DNA of 64,000 bases from Lepidurus packardi (GCA_023053545.1 JAKZAN010000004.1:6634001-6698000); one strand, 5' to 3'. Positions 24,979 to 38,782 are shown, numbered from the stretch's first letter. A program made the numbers and translations. Notes: generated from the letters alone by a model not told the origin.

Positions 24979-27651
24979 TAAGTGGCGTCTACAATTTTAG
25001 CAGTAAACGAAAATCGTAATGCTACAACATCGTTGTTGTCGTATTTTTGTTTGTTTTTTCAGAGGGAATGATCAACCTGTTCTTCTAACATTGGTATTGT
25101 TGTATGTAATTCATGAATCCGTGAGGTGGTCTTGGGGCATTTAAGCGTAAATGATTTGTAATGATTACAAACGTCGGGCAGTCTGACATGCCCTTACGGT
25201 CTCCGTAATCTGTATAGCTAACTAAATGGCATAGAAAGGAAAGATAAGGAGAGGTATAATGTGAGGTCAAAGCAAGACAAAGTGATGCCCAGCTGCCTTC
25301 CATCGTGTGCTCATGCCATGGAGTCGGCAGCCATTTGTCTTAGTTGAATGCAGATTATAGAAGACATATCATATTCCCAAGTGGTGTAGAGCACGGCTAT
25401 ACGCTCTCTTATATACTTTTTTTACCATAGACGTATACGCTGTCTGTAACTTTCGATTTTTTATTTATTTCTTTTGTAGCTCCGGTTTCAAAGTATCTGA
25501 AAAGTTTCAATAATCTCCTCCAACTATCTAAAGAAAAAGTAAAACCTAGCTGTGAAGCGCAACTCCGTAGCTTCTTATATACACTTCAGATTCTAGCTTG
25601 TGAAGACCCCCCACAAAGAGGCGCTAATTAACAAAATCAGAGGCTAAGGATTTTGGTGTTTTTGTCGTGTTCAATATTCTCTTAAGTTCGCCTCAGCTTA
25701 AGTAGGAAACTTTAATCAAATTTAGATGGTCTACTAATGTACCCTATTTATAGTTAATTAAAATCGAGGTTAAGTGGTAAACTTTGAATGTGTAAGTCCA
25801 ATAACATGTGCAGGTCAAAATTTCTTTCGGGTTGGAAGTGTTTTGGGCTCGCAATTGAGTTATCAGTTTATACTGGGTTCTCTCAGCTGGAATTCCTTGG
25901 TATCCTTCGACTGTGTCTCTTTCTGTCTCTTTCGCCCCATTTACACAAGTTATATTTGCTTATAAATGCGTACTAGTTCATATAGAGCCAGCTGGGGTTC
26001 ATCATCCATTCCCTGCAAAAGTTACCTTTCAGCATATATGCAACCACACCAAAGCGCGGGGTGCTCTATAAGGCAAAAGGTATATGTGTTTGTGTGCACG
26101 ATGAATTGGGAAATCGATGCTGTGCTAATGCCACGACACACTACTCGTGTGTGTGTATTTCTGTGTGTACCGTTGGAAACCTGTAAATCGGCCGAGTTTG
26201 GCGGGCCAAACTGCTGCGGCACGTCCGGGGTGTATATGTCAAAGCTAAGCACCCTTTTGATTAATAGTCTAACTCGTGGCCTAAATGGGGACCTGGAATA
26301 TTGTTGTCAACGCTATTAAAGCCCCCGTGCTGTAGAGGTGGAAAAGAGGCGGACACTTTGGGGGTTATTTGAGCATACATTTGCGGTGTTTTTTGTCGGA
26401 TTGGGAAAAGTTAAGTTCTTATAGTATGCTAAGGGAGACAAACAAATACACGAGGCACAAATAGATATGAATTTGCGTGCTAAGTAAGAGCGGAGTAAAT
26501 CTTCAGGAAAATAAGGCCTTTTTAATTTTGACGTAGCAAAGTGGCCCTATTTTCATTGTTAACCAGAGTAAAAAAAGATCCTTTAGGAGTTTATAGGGCG
26601 CAGTTTGACCGGTGTGGCAGTTCAGTGTCATCGTAAAGTAGTCGACGGGTCCAGTACAAGCACTACGTGCTACCTCGTAACGAGCTAATCAATAAGGCGC
26701 TGAAGCTCCTAATACTGAAAAGGTTGAGTTGGGAAGGCGTGTCCGTATATGCTCAGTGGTTAGGAGTTCTTAGGACCTGTAATAACCGCATATATGCTAC
26801 AGTGTGTTACTTTACTGGTTCATTAAGTGGCTTTCATTTTCGGTGCTGCTTTTAATGTTCAATTTGACATGGGGGCTTTTTTCTTCTTTTTTTAACTTTT
26901 TTTTTGTTAGCAGGTTTAGCATATTGGATTCGATGAGAAACTGGGCTGGTCGTAAGGCTAAGGAAAGAGGGGAGAAAACACCCAGAGACCAGAGACGAAG
27001 TAATTTCATTGAACTGAAGAAAAAGGAATACAACTAGAAAGATCAATATAGAAAAGAGTCCCAGACCTCAGTGGCTATAGACTTTTCCTTCTCTGTGGGT
27101 TCTCCTTTTTTTCTCCTTTTTTCGTTCTGTTCAGGATCAAGTTAGATTCATTTTGTGGGATTGCTTCAGCAGTGTGCAGGTCACCGCAGAGATGAGAGCC
27201 ACACGACATGGTGACTAGGAGGGGTAGCACACACAGTCACACACATACACATTGAGCACCTTTTCTCGACCCCAGCCAGCCGCAACATCTTTTCTTTCTC
27301 CGCTTTTTCAATGAGGGGGCAAAGAAGTGGAAGAAACAAAAGAAGAACCTTATCCTCACGTTTTCCGTCACCAGAACATAGCTTTTCTTCTGGTAAAGGT
27401 CTTTCTCTTTGTCTTTCTCCCTTTTTCTTGCGGTGGCAACTCCACGGAAGAAGCTTTGTGTTATGTTTGTGTTTCTGGAAGGGAAAGGCTCCCTGTTATA
27501 GAGTAGCTATGACCAATAGTCTGAATCCGTGTGTGTATGTGTGTGTATATTTATATATATATAAGAGTAATTTTATTTCTGGGGTCGGTGTCGACCGAGC
27601 TCTCTCTTTCTCTCTCTCCTTCCTTGGCTAATTTTGTGTTTTCTTCTTTAG
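24979..27651. other. Gene-poor tract, part 3: no supported gene
   Basis: Short GT/CA-rich patches occur near 26080-26175 and a TG/TA simple repeat at about 27529-27564. The longest open frame (25966-26319, +) is GT-repeat-rich with no recognisable motif and is not called. Confidence 0.5.
27529..27564. repeat. (GT)n/(TA)n simple repeat
   Basis: A run of GTGTGTATGTGTGTGTATAT followed by alternating TA. It is an ordinary microsatellite. Confidence 0.85.
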
Positions 27652-27755
27652 CTTCTTCAGCATCTTCAGTCTCTTCAGCTTTCTTCGCTGGATTCGAGAT
27701 CTTGGAAAGTTGTTCAGGATCCAGAGACCGAGTTTGTCCGACTTGAGAGGAACAG
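27652..27755 (+). other. Candidate internal exon in the gene-poor tract
   Basis: A pyrimidine-rich stretch ending TTCTTCTTTAG precedes 104 open bases that end AACAG/gttgta. Read from the first base the segment gives a charged peptide ending VVQDPETEFVRLERN and leaves phase 2. The next candidate exon at 31058 accepts phase 2. A second frame and the minus strand are also open, and no family is recognised, so this is weak. Confidence 0.22.
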
Positions 27756-30700
27756 GTTGTAATTGGATGTTGTGAGCCCAGTTGACACGAAACCCAATTG
27801 TCAGGAGCCCCCATGAGGTCTCAATCGCATCAGCCTTTAATGTGTTTTACACGCTTTTCGCTTGGCCCTTTATGGACCAAAGTAAACCCCAACATGAGAA
27901 CCAATGCCCAACATTGGCTCTCTTATTGCTTACCTGGGGTTTTTCAACTGAAAATAGATCTTTCTCTTCCTCTCGTTTATTTTATTTCTCTCTTTTGCGC
28001 GAGGGCATACATCATTTCGAAGTGAAGACTTTGATGTATAAAAGTGTCTGTCGTCCAGCTGCAGCTTTTCGTTAAGCTGCTGCCGTGCCGCGTAATGTAG
28101 GATGAGGACGACCTGGCAACGGTAGTTTTAAAGCAATCTGAGTGTTGCTACGATGACAATATTATACGGTAAAATGAAATCCATCAACTGCTGAACCTTT
28201 AACTGTTGGAAAGAGGGGAAAGAGTAGGGAAAGGTTTATTAAAAATACACTTTTATTTTTTGCTATTACCAAAAAACAAGATTGAGGAACAGAAACGAGA
28301 TTGGAACACAACATAAATATGGCGTTTGGAGTTATACTCATAAGTACATTATAAAAAGACTTTGGAAGCCATCCCCCACCTACGCACGTAGTGTACTACA
28401 CCACAACAGTGCTTATTTTGCTTTTATTGATTTTCTGCGGCAGTTTTCAGGTCCGGGGGGTTTCTGTATAACCCTTCTGCTTTTGACGACTTCTCCCGTC
28501 TGCGTCTGTTTACGGTTGTGACCCCAACGAATAGACGATCGGAACCTATGAGATTTTGCTTTGCAATATAATCCAACATCCTTGGAACTTATTTCTGCTG
28601 GTAATGGGGACCGCTGCTCCTGGTGGTATCATAATGGCCCAAGTTGGAGCTGTGGAGGAAAAGAAATTAGCTATTTTTATGTATTTTTTCTAAGGTGAGC
28701 GAGAAACGTTCTTATGGAAAGGAAACTTGATATCACTTGCCTTGCTATTTGGAGTTGGTGTTTACGTTTTTCGGTTGGCAATCCAAGCTCATTCCGTTTA
28801 AGTTGGCGTTCGTTTCCCGTTCCCCCGCTCCAGTTTGGCCATTCAAGAGATAAATGCGATTCGCGAGAGAGTGAATCTTGAACGTATTCAACGTTATATA
28901 AGGTCGTGTAATCACTTGCCAGTATATAGACGGTACGACGCTCGTGCTCACCGGTCTTCTTTCGACGATTTAATACCTTTTGCTTTTGCAGGATTTCCTT
29001 GTATTTATTCGCTTCCATTTTCCTTGAGCGGGCCAGGTCATGCGATACTTTGTGGAAAATTCTGGTGATTTATTTACTTTTTCCCATGCAGACGGTAATG
29101 ATATGTAACCATAAGACTAATATCGGACCTTAGTGTTATCGAGTTTTGCGTTACTAATGACAATATGTGGTGCTAACCAAGGAAATTGCCATGGGTAAGG
29201 TCACAATTTGGGTTGATTAATAGTTCTTCTCTCCCCACCCTCTCGAAGGTGGATTTTTTGCCCGATTTCTTTGTTGTTCACCTGCAATGAAAGTCTGGAA
29301 AAAAGAGAAGGGGGTCACAGCGATTATTGTGTATCGCAGTTAATGATTTGTCGGAAAAGCTCGCGCATGAATGCAAGTTTGAATTGAACTGGCGCCGGGG
29401 TTGCCGTGCAGTGTGCAGGTTTCGTCGACAACGAACCCAGTAGCAATTGGCTCCAGGAAGCACAGTTCGAATATCGCGAAACCCGAACAAAGCCCAGCCT
29501 CATTATTGTTGCTCCAGGGTGACAACAGCGTGTTTTCCTAAAAAGCCACAAGCAAGAATCGCTTTAATGTATGTAGACATACGTTAGTAAGAAAGCTTTT
29601 AAGCAACTGTCACCCGACTCTTTTTTCTTTTCTTTTTTAAGAAAAAACAAAACAATAACCGTCGACACGGGGGCTTTTAATTATTTGCGTGAGGAGGAAG
29701 AGTTGTAGTTTCCCCAGACACAGACGTTGCTTGAGCAAGCAACGTTATAACCGCTTTTTCGGGTCCGGGGAGAGCGAAACTAGACGTTAAAAAAGGCAAA
29801 GTATATCGTTGGTGGAGCTGAAGTGTGTTGGCAATTAACTTCGGGAACCTTTTATGGCACACACACAATATACTCTAGAGTTACTTGGGAACAATTGCTT
29901 TTCAGAGCTTTAGAAGAGGCGAAGGTGGTAGGAAAATAACAGACAGACCAATGACAAAAGGGAAAGAAATGAGAGAAGAGTCTTATCACCCACTTAAGAA
30001 GATCACATGGACTTGCTTTCCGAAATTGCTCTGACAAACGATCCTTACTTTGTGCGTCTGTGTATCCATTCGAGGCACAGGAGGCACACGGAGGCGGTAC
30101 ACATACGTACAGTAGTGTGCATACACACAGATTGAGAACTCGAGGCTGCAGCTCACGAGCCCACTGCGGAAAGTTGTGTCATTTTTTCCCAATGCTCATC
30201 GTCTGGCAGAATATGAATTGTATCCTCATAATTTTGACTTTCGCATTTTCTCTTTGGGTTCTTGGCATCCGCGAACAAGAAGAAGGACTTTCTGTGCCTG
30301 CTGGCAGCGCAAATACGGTTGGCGTTTTCGCATCTGTTGCAAGTTCAGTCATATGATAGAAGCGCCAGGTTGGGGATATACAAGTTTGGCCCCAAAGATG
30401 GGTCCTCTAATAGGAAATTGGGCGTGAACAAGTGGCTCCCGAAAGGATTTTAGATTGGATTCTTTGGGTTCTCTCCCTTTTATTATCTGGCTTTTACACC
30501 GTAAAGGTTCGACTTTTTTTATATGTATTGTTTGGGTGTGCTTAGGGTTGTGTGTTTGTTCTTTTGCCAGAGCAGTACACTGTCTTACTTGGCCATAAAG
30601 CTGTGTATTATCCTTAGAAAGTGTCTATTTTATCGCTTTCGCCTGACGGCATTGTCTTTTGTTTTGTGTGTGTGTATAGTCCTAGCTGTCTTGCAAATGC

Positions 30701-31057
30701 TTGACTTTTTACCAAAACGCTTTTCAAAAGGAAGGCAGTGGCTGTAGACTTTATTAGCACTCCTGTACGTTTGAAAGATGAAACTTGAAAATAGAAGATA
30801 GGACTGAAAAGTTACCTAAATCACAACCCGGTCTTCTTTTAGAACTAAAGCTGGTGTCCTGCAGGGAGCTCTATAAGAGCTGAAAAGCGACATTATACCT
30901 AGCAGTAAAGCGGTATGTACTTTTAGCTGGGTCTAGAACGTTCGATTCTGCATCGTAACGGCGGTGCGTGGGGGAAAGAAGCTGTAGGGTGACGTCCAGA
31001 AAAATAAGGAAAAAGCTTGGTTGGCTCAAGTGTTCATTGTTGGACTTTTTCTTGCAG
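27756..31057. other. Gene-poor tract, part 4: no supported gene
   Basis: About 3.3 kb between two weak exon candidates. It contains a 22-nt near-palindrome (29724-29745) and a slightly GC-rich patch at 29370-29530, open in several frames on both strands without a recognisable product. Confidence 0.5.
29724..29745. repeat. Near-perfect palindrome with 10-bp arms
   Basis: ACGTTGCTTG and CAAGCAACGT are separated by only AG. It could be a small hairpin or a dimeric binding site; no gene context supports either. Confidence 0.6.
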
Positions 31058-31172
31058 CTCCAGAAACGTTCGATATCGCGACGAAAAAGTTGTCAAGCGC
31101 GTTGAAAGGGCAGTGAAGAGCACTGACACTGGAAAGAGCAAACACTTTACGCCTGCTTTGGACCCCGGAAAG
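31058..31172 (+). other. Candidate internal exon in the gene-poor tract
   Basis: A good acceptor (TTTTTCTTGCAG) and a good donor (GGAAAG/gtatgg) bracket 115 bases. In the frame accepting phase 2 they encode a basic peptide including RNVRYRDEKVVKRVERAV and ending TPALDPGK. The other two frames hit stops. Phase agrees with the candidate at 27652-27755. No family is recognised; a chance match remains possible. Confidence 0.3.
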
Positions 31173-32259
31173 GTATGGCTTCAGCCAAAGGAAAACTCGC
31201 ATGTCCTGCAAACGTCCCTCAAACTTTCCCCTATACGATTGCGTTTACCAACTTTAGCTAGGAGTATGAAATTTCGACGTTCAGCGTATTACTAACTACT
31301 GAATAATGAGCAGATCCCCCGTTGTCGTTAAACCAATTGTGTAGAACTGTAGGAGTCGTCAGAGGTGCACAGGGTACTGTGCTTAATTAGCATTCCATGC
31401 GGCCGCCGCTTTGATTCCTTGAAATTGAGCAGAATGTTCACAAGAAAGCTACTTCCAAACAGCGAAACGTTTCGTATCTATTGCCAACGACATTCTGTAA
31501 CATCACGCATACCGGCACACATACCCAGGTCTGAGGCGAATGGATAAGTAACATTCAACTTGGGGGACAGGTATATTCACTTGCGTCCGGCGTTTTTGCG
31601 AAACCTCATAAGCTTGCAACACATCAACGTGGTCTGATAATGCAACAAGCCGTGTACTACATGAACCCCAACTACTGTACTGTTCAAGAACTACTTCCTT
31701 GAACTACTTCCTTGTTCATCTTCTCTAGAGCTTACAACCTTTGCTTTTGATTATAAAGCCAGGATGTTAGTATCTAGAATACATATTTTTTAGGAATATT
31801 AATTTCAATATGGGCGTTTTTTTAGAAAGGGGAGACAGTGTAGTTCCCCAAATTGTTATTTAGAAAAGGACATTTGAAAGCTAGAGACAAGTCCTAGTCC
31901 GGAACCTTTTATCATGATGAAAAATATCTGAATACATAGGCAAGATGAGATCGTGGATGACGCTCAGCTGAGCGAAAGGAATAACAGGCTGTTATATATG
32001 CTTGCTGCTCTTTCTCGTCCGATTCACGTACGTACCAGGTCTTCCCCTTTTTTGCATTTCAATTTCTAATATTTGATCGTAGTCGTGCACTCACATTGCA
32101 GCCTACTCTTCTCTTTCTCGGCAAGTCAGTGTTCATCCTTCGCTTGGAGGGGGTTGGGGAACGGAGAAAAAGAATAACTTCGTTGCATTATTAAAGTAAA
32201 ATGCCCCGAAAAGAAACGGAAAAGGTAGCCAAGCCAGAAAAGGTCAATTCTTCCTAAGC

Positions 32260-32275
32260 CTCTCTCTCTCTCTCT
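32260..32275. repeat. (CT)8 microsatellite
   Basis: Pure CT dinucleotide run in the gene-poor tract. Confidence 0.9.
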
Positions 32276-35200
32276 GCCCTTGTCCAAGAGCTCTCGTCAA
32301 GTATTATAACATGTTCCAAGCGTATTATGCAAAAAAAGCTTGTCGAGCTTCTTCATTGGCTGATTGGATACGACTTTTTGTCCAAAGAGCTTGAAAATAA
32401 GCCATCCATTGAACCCCTGTATATATTTACTGAGATAGATGTTGGACGGTTTTCTCTTCCTTCATCCTGGATTTTTTTTATTATTATTATTATTTTTTGC
32501 ATCTGCTGTAAGCTGGCATAGGCTTATATAAGGTGGATATGTAAAGAAGGCTGATGCGATGCTGCTGCTGTGGAAGTTAGAATTGCCCGGAGGGGTTAAA
32601 CTAAGGAGGGAGAGCAAGTTCAGAACGTTCGACGTTTGTCTCGTCAAAAAAAGGAGGGGGTGGGGGTGAAATCTTAGGCAAAGCATCTCTATTGCTGGCT
32701 ACATATATGCATACAAGGCAACTTAATTCGTCTGAGCATATTCGCTCTCTCATCACCTGCTTTCCCTAAAGCCTGAACGGGGACTGCTTTCCTTGCTCCG
32801 TGAATGGGATGCAAATCGGATTGAAAGCTGACGAGTCCCAGGACGGCCATGATCAACGTTGCCCCGTTCCTCTCCACGCGTCAAAAGCGCTGGTCGATTG
32901 ACAGTTCAGTGGAGAGTCAAAAGTTGTCTCGCTTTTTTAACCCCTAAAATCACGGGTTTCCCCTCTTTTTATGCTGACTGTTGAGTTCACCCGCTTCCAT
33001 TTTACTCCCCCTTCACCCTCTTTTTATGATGTTACTGGTTCTGTTTTGCCTCTCGTAACTCATGTAATAAATAGAAATTATTACCTTTGAAAAATTGTCC
33101 CTGAGCAAAAATTACGTGTCAGTTGAACTCATTTTTAGATGCTTTTAAGAATAAAAGGCTCGGAGATTCACTTTGTGGGACCTAGTGTTTCGGTTCTGGT
33201 TGCAGTTAATTAATTCGTAATTCATATTCTTTTAAACATTTCCTTCATTTTTAAAAAATAAAAAATTTCTTCGGTAGGAAACTTTTTGAGGATCCCCACA
33301 ACTATTCCCAGGGAAGTGTGAAATTAGAGACGTGAAGTATAACTTCTTTCGTCCTCGCGCGTTCCTTTTCTTTCTGCCTCTATCGCGGAGAAGTTAGTTG
33401 TCTCCCCAATAAGTGTAAGAAGAGACCTAAAAACTCCGCCGAAGCTTATGTTTCTTCTCTTTTTTTTTTTTAACGCTGGGAGCTGAGCTGACTGCTTTGT
33501 CTTCCAGGGATTTTCCTCCCATTAAGTGCCACATGTTGTTTCATAACTCACCTAAAACGGGAACTAACCACCCCACCTCCCACTCCGAAAATAAAAGAAC
33601 GCGAGCATGTAGCATCTCTCTTCCTTCGTATCAGGTTTTTATCTCCCATCATTTCTTTTTAATCCCACGGAAAAATTGGGAAGCCGAGGAACCTATTAGA
33701 AAGCCATTTACGTTCATTAACCAAAAAGGGTGAAAAAAGGTAGGAAAAGCAATTCTTCTTTTGCTGATACGCTAGGCCCTTTTCGTAATACCCTTGTCTA
33801 CATTCATCGCAGGCGAGAAAAATAAAGGAAAAGAAGTAGAGGCCTGTCTTAGTCGGGTATTTAACCTTTTCATTTACAATCTATAATCAAAGGCAGCGCG
33901 TTTTAAAAAAGAAAACAAACTTTTTTTGTGCGGTGAGTGGGGTGAGAGGGAGAGGCTTAGTTTCCCAGTAATCTTTTGAAGGAAATCTTGAGAAAGCTTT
34001 TCGGTTTTCGCTTTTCGTTTGAGAACTTTATGAACCGATGCGGCAGGTCCCACGTCTTGTCACCAAAATAGTGTACAGCCGCCAAAACCCAGCGGAACTC
34101 CATGATTGCACTAATAGAGATAACTCAATTTGCATATTTCATGCATTTTAATTCTTTATCGCCGGCACTCTCCCCCCTTTAATTCTGCACTAACCAGACC
34201 GAGATGAAGAGGGTTTCCTTGTTGAAAGGAAATTGGTCGAAATGACCATGAAAGATGTTCGATCGTAGAATTCAGCAAATGGGACCTGGCAACGGGAGGA
34301 TTTACGTTCTTCCCGAAGTGGACAAAGTATGCAGAAAGCGAGGGAGAGAAAGAGAGAACAACAATATTTGAGCATAATAATATAGTACTCATTTTAGTTA
34401 CGAGCTGGGATACTGTTACGGCTGTGTCTGGCGCCTTTTCGTCCCCTTGACTTTGAAGCTTTATTAAATAACCCCAAAGTGTAGCGAATCTAGCGCGGCA
34501 GGGGATGCACGTTATAAAGGAGGCACAAGTTCAATATGTGGAAGTCCTGCATTTTTTTCTTGTTTTTTAATTTTCTTGTTTTTCATCTTATCGACTCCAT
34601 TTTAGTGTAACAAAAGGCTCGGAGAGGTTGAGCTGAAGTTGAGAGAGAGGCTAAAGGCTCTTAGACAACATTACACGCTCCTTTAAACCAATAATGTTGA
34701 GGAGAAAACTTCGTTAAAGGATCCACTAGTCTGTCTTGCTAGCTAACTGAACTAACAGAACACATAGCACGTACATGTAAGCTACGTCTAGCAAGAAAAA
34801 CCTGCGAAGGTATACAGACAACTCCAGCAGCAGCAGCATTCAGCCAGCTTTTATACAGTCGAGTGTAAGATGCATCTTGACGATCCGCGAAGTCGTCAGA
34901 GTCTCTTCATCCAGAAGAAATTTCCATTCTAAAGGAGTCGATGCAAATCAAGCTTTTCGTAATAGCACTCGAAAACTTCCGCTTCGGTAAGTTTTAGCTC
35001 AAACTCTGTAACACCATAAATGCTTCATTCCCTTCTTCTAACATTCTCGGTCTGTCCCAGATGTTCTCCATAAGTTTTAGATTTGATTTATGGATGGAAC
35101 TACTGCAGTATTACGACTCCATCAATGGCTTAAACAAATCAGTTGCGATATATAAGAGAGTTCGCGAGATTCCGTCACGTTTAAGACGCGGCTTAAGGCG

Positions 35201-35420
35201 TGTGTGGGCGTTTTCTTTCTATTTTCTTTTTTAACTTCTACTTTGACTATCTGTCTTCATTAAAGGGTAGGCATTTCTTTCCATTCGCTGTTGGTGTGCA
35301 CGGTCTGTTGCCGGTTGGTTCATTTGCGTTGGTTTGGCTCCGTTTCCTTGGTTAAATTACGGAAAGAAAGGGAAAAGTTCAGGGGTCGCCGTGGTAGTAT
35401 TACCCTTGACTAGAGCCGCT

Positions 35421-35432
35421 CACACACACACA
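35421..35432. repeat. (CA)6 microsatellite
   Basis: Short pure CA run upstream of the isolated ATG at 35487. Confidence 0.85.
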
Positions 35433-38400
35433 CTCCATTTTTCACCTGTAATAGCAAGATAGAAGTGAAGCAAAGCAGCGGTTGGCATGGCAGCTTTGGA
35501 CCGAGACACGTCGACAGTAAGGGCAAGAATTGTGTTTGTAATCCGTTTCTTGTCCGTTTCTTTGCTTGCTCACCTTCGTCTCATCCGTGTACGTCGCATC
35601 GGGTGCATCTCAAGTCCAATCAAGCAAAAGCTTGTACATTTCTACGATTTCAGTAATGTAACCGCGAGAAAATCATCCATGGTATTGGCTGCAAATGCGG
35701 TATAGAAAAGGGCTGGGCGGGGCCTTAGAAATTTAGAAAAAGCCTTACGGTTTAGACAGTTTCTTTGGGCTCACATACGTGAAGAATATTTCCATAATTT
35801 GAATCTTCCCTAGCAATTTGTCTTACTTCCTCCTTTATTGCTGCATGTACTAAAGCTTGCCGAAAGAAACGAGTCCAAATTTGACACTTTTCCTATACAA
35901 AGAGTCCAAAAAGTGACATTTCTTCTCACTTAATGCTACAATTTCTTTATGTGTTCTGAAAGGTGAGGGCAAGGTTTTTCTCCAAGTCCTGTACTTGAAT
36001 GGGGAGAGGACTATAGAATCGTTTTACGAAAAAAGCCACGCTCTCTTGTCTCGTTAGTTGAGATTTTTTTTTGTTTTTTGCTGCGAGCTAAATTGAAGTA
36101 GTTGGAAGAGTTGGGGCGAGAGTGAAAGAAATATCTCGTTTGGGAGCCTCTGAGAATGTTGTTGTTGACGTGTTCAACGTCTTGTGGATTTTTGTGTGGT
36201 ACTTCATGAGCCAAGGAGAAAGGTTTTCTCAAGACAGTGAGACCCGGGGAGAAATAAGATGCAGCTACACAACAGACAAATCTAAAAAGATGGAAAAAGG
36301 AAAAAGAACAGAAACGAGTGTGTATAGAGCATGGAATCGGAGTCGTAATAGAAGCAGTCCGTCTTAATTGCTGTAGACATGCTGCGAGTGAAAGGTTGAA
36401 ACTTTGATAAGACCAATGTTTCACCGAATCCAAAGTAAGAGCGAGACAAGGGAAACTTGACTAGGACTTGACGGGTGAAAGACTGGAAAATCCCTCCCGG
36501 CGGCACTTGTGCTTGCTCATTAGTTTGACAATGGAACGGATCGCTCCCGTTTGCAAAAGGGAAGGGGCAAACTGTATGGGAGGGAGGGGCAGTCCTTAAT
36601 AACGTCCTCCTTGCATCTTAATTGTAACAAACATCACACACAGTCAAACCGGGCTAACACTAACTAACCTACGACGTAATTTGCTTTGGGTGGGAGTAGA
36701 GAGAGAGTATTTCTTAAAGTTAGCCCGAAAGGCTGTTGACGTAAGAGAACTGTAGTAGAGTGCTGTAGTAGGGTAGTCGGATTAGGTATGGTTTGTCGCC
36801 CCAACCCCCGAAGAAGTTTATATTGCTGCACAGTAGGAACTCGACTTGCTTGTCTCGTGCTTTTCGTTGTTTCCCGAGCTATCTTCAACTTACTGCGGAG
36901 CAAACACGAAGCCTCTCTATAAATTGGGGTCTACGGAATCAAATCCTATCTGTTTTCAAAATGTGTTCCCATTGTTTCCTGTAACCACACAGAATTTTGG
37001 ATGTAATTTACTCTGTAAGAAGAAAATTTAATCCCCTGTGTTTAAGCTTGCAAGGCCTTGCATGTCTTCCCTATATTTTCTTCTTCGAGGAGGAGAGAAA
37101 AGGAAGAAATCCCGGGTTAGTAATTTTCTTGGCGCGTGGAATGTTCCATCGTCGGTTGCGGATTAAGGACGGCATTATAGAGTGCTAGCTATTGGAGACT
37201 GCTGAGGTTGTGTGGGTTTAATTATTTTACTGCAGAGACATGAGAAATGCACGAGAAAAAGATTACGGAATGGAGGGAAATGTTTTCTTCTCTTCATCAC
37301 TCAAAAGCAAAACTGAGTACTGTAGAAATAAAGCGAGTCGAACATGCGAGCGTTTCCAGGGGATCGTGTATGTGTATAAAGTTGTAGGGAACGGTGTCGC
37401 AACTATCGACACAAAGGTCACTTCGCAAGAAACACTGATATCCCCCACATGAGCACCGGGAGATCATAGTATGTATCTTGTTAAGAGTTTATAGTGCAGC
37501 TCCGTGTAAGGTGTCATTTAGTTTGCCCCCCAGGAGAAGAGCCATCACGCAGAAGAGAGAGAGAGAGTCCGAAACTTTTGTCGCTGTCAGTTGTTGCAAC
37601 AAACATTACTGCATCTCTCTCTCTCACTTCCTTTGGCAATGGTTAGCATTGTTTCTCCTGTGCAACCCAACCCTCTCCGTTTCTGGCAAAACTTTTCTAA
37701 TGCTACAAAATAAAACTTCATATTCTTTCAAATTAGCTTGTTAAAGGAAATAGAAACGAAAAGTAAAATTTACAAGACCAGACGGAGGTATAATTCGGGA
37801 ATAACATGCGTTTTTTGCTAGGAAATGTGGTGTTCTAATTGAAAGGTGAGAGGAAATTGCACCCAAGAGTCTCATTCCCCCCGAATGACCTCTCACGCAA
37901 TCTTCGCCCTTATGAGAATTTTTGGATTACCTTGTCAGTCGTGTGTGCGTGGGTTTTTGCTGGCCAATTTTTTAGTGGTGGTACGATCTTGTTTCGTAGA
38001 AGCACTTTTTCTTTAGCTTTGGAAGTGGAAAAAACTCGCTACATTTATCGGATACTACGTACACTGGGGATATGGTTCTGGGCACTGACGATCGCTGTAC
38101 TGTAGTGTAGGCTTAGTTGCAGAATTGGGAAGTTGTGTACAGGTAGGGGGAGGATGTAAGACAAAGTAACATTGTATCTGTTGACTCAGGTGCGGCATAG
38201 TGGCAAAGATACACGTCAGGTTGGATTGCTGGTCGGGACTTGACTGACTGGACGGAAGCCAGTAACGTACCTGGTAATGCTGGTTCGAGGATATCGGAAG
38301 CAACTCTTTCACCTCATCTCTGAAGTCTTGAGGTATATCAGGAGTTGGGTATAAGGTAAAAGCTCATAGCGTCGTTGTATGAAACCATGAGGGTGGAGTT

Positions 38401-38765
38401 GAATGCTGGGAGGTGGGCGTTTGCGCATTAGCGTCGGGCACGTAGTACATATTATCCCTTATCAAACAGTTGTATCCCAGTGTGCAGTGATCGGAACGTT
38501 TGCGCTCGCTCTATCGCGCATATTCCGGGGGTAGGCAGGGGCAAAAGCTTCAAAGTTGGAATTGTGAGGCAACAATAATGCCGCAACAATGATTTTTCGC
38601 CTCGTTTTATTTTATTTTTCTTTCCATCTCAAGGAAGAATTTCGGTCGAGGCAAGCGAGAAATCCAAATTGCTGTGTCTCGGGTTTTGACGATGGAGTAT
38701 GATTAGGATGCATCACGAGAGGCTCCGTTTTTTTTCTTAGTGTTGGTTGCGCAGATTTCCAAACA

Positions 38766-38782
38766 CCCCCCCCCCCCCCCCC
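38766..38782. repeat. C17 homopolymer
   Basis: Seventeen consecutive C residues, followed by GCCCC. It is the longest of three C runs in the gene-poor tract. Confidence 0.95.

Larger units (their letters stand above)
31173..38765. other. Gene-poor tract, part 5: no supported gene
   Basis: About 7.6 kb with simple repeats only: a 13-mer GAACTACTTCCTT repeated in tandem near 31690, (CT)8 at 32260-32275, (ATT)n near 32480, a G-rich patch at 32653-32667, (CA)6 at 35421-35432, and opposed GA and CT runs near 37550-37630. A short frame opening MAALDRDTST at 35487, followed by gtaagg, could be a first coding exon but has no partner. The longest minus-strand frame (36011-36433) is unsupported. Confidence 0.5.

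Noticed and set aside
26270-26290. 14-bp match (CGTGGCCTAAATGG) to PAF-acetylhydrolase exon 3
   Set aside because: Several chance 14-mer matches are expected within 64 kb, and the surrounding sequence does not align, so it is not a pseudogene.
25966-26319. 117-codon open frame on the + strand
   Set aside because: Rich in codons from GT/CA simple repeats, and an antisense frame is also open; no recognisable domain.
32653-32667. G-rich patch as a G-quadruplex regulatory element
   Set aside because: Only two long G runs with a short one; the spacing does not give four clear G tracts, and no gene is adjacent.
36011-36433. 140-codon open frame on the minus strand
   Set aside because: No motif, low-complexity ends, overlapping open frames on both strands, and no splice partners.
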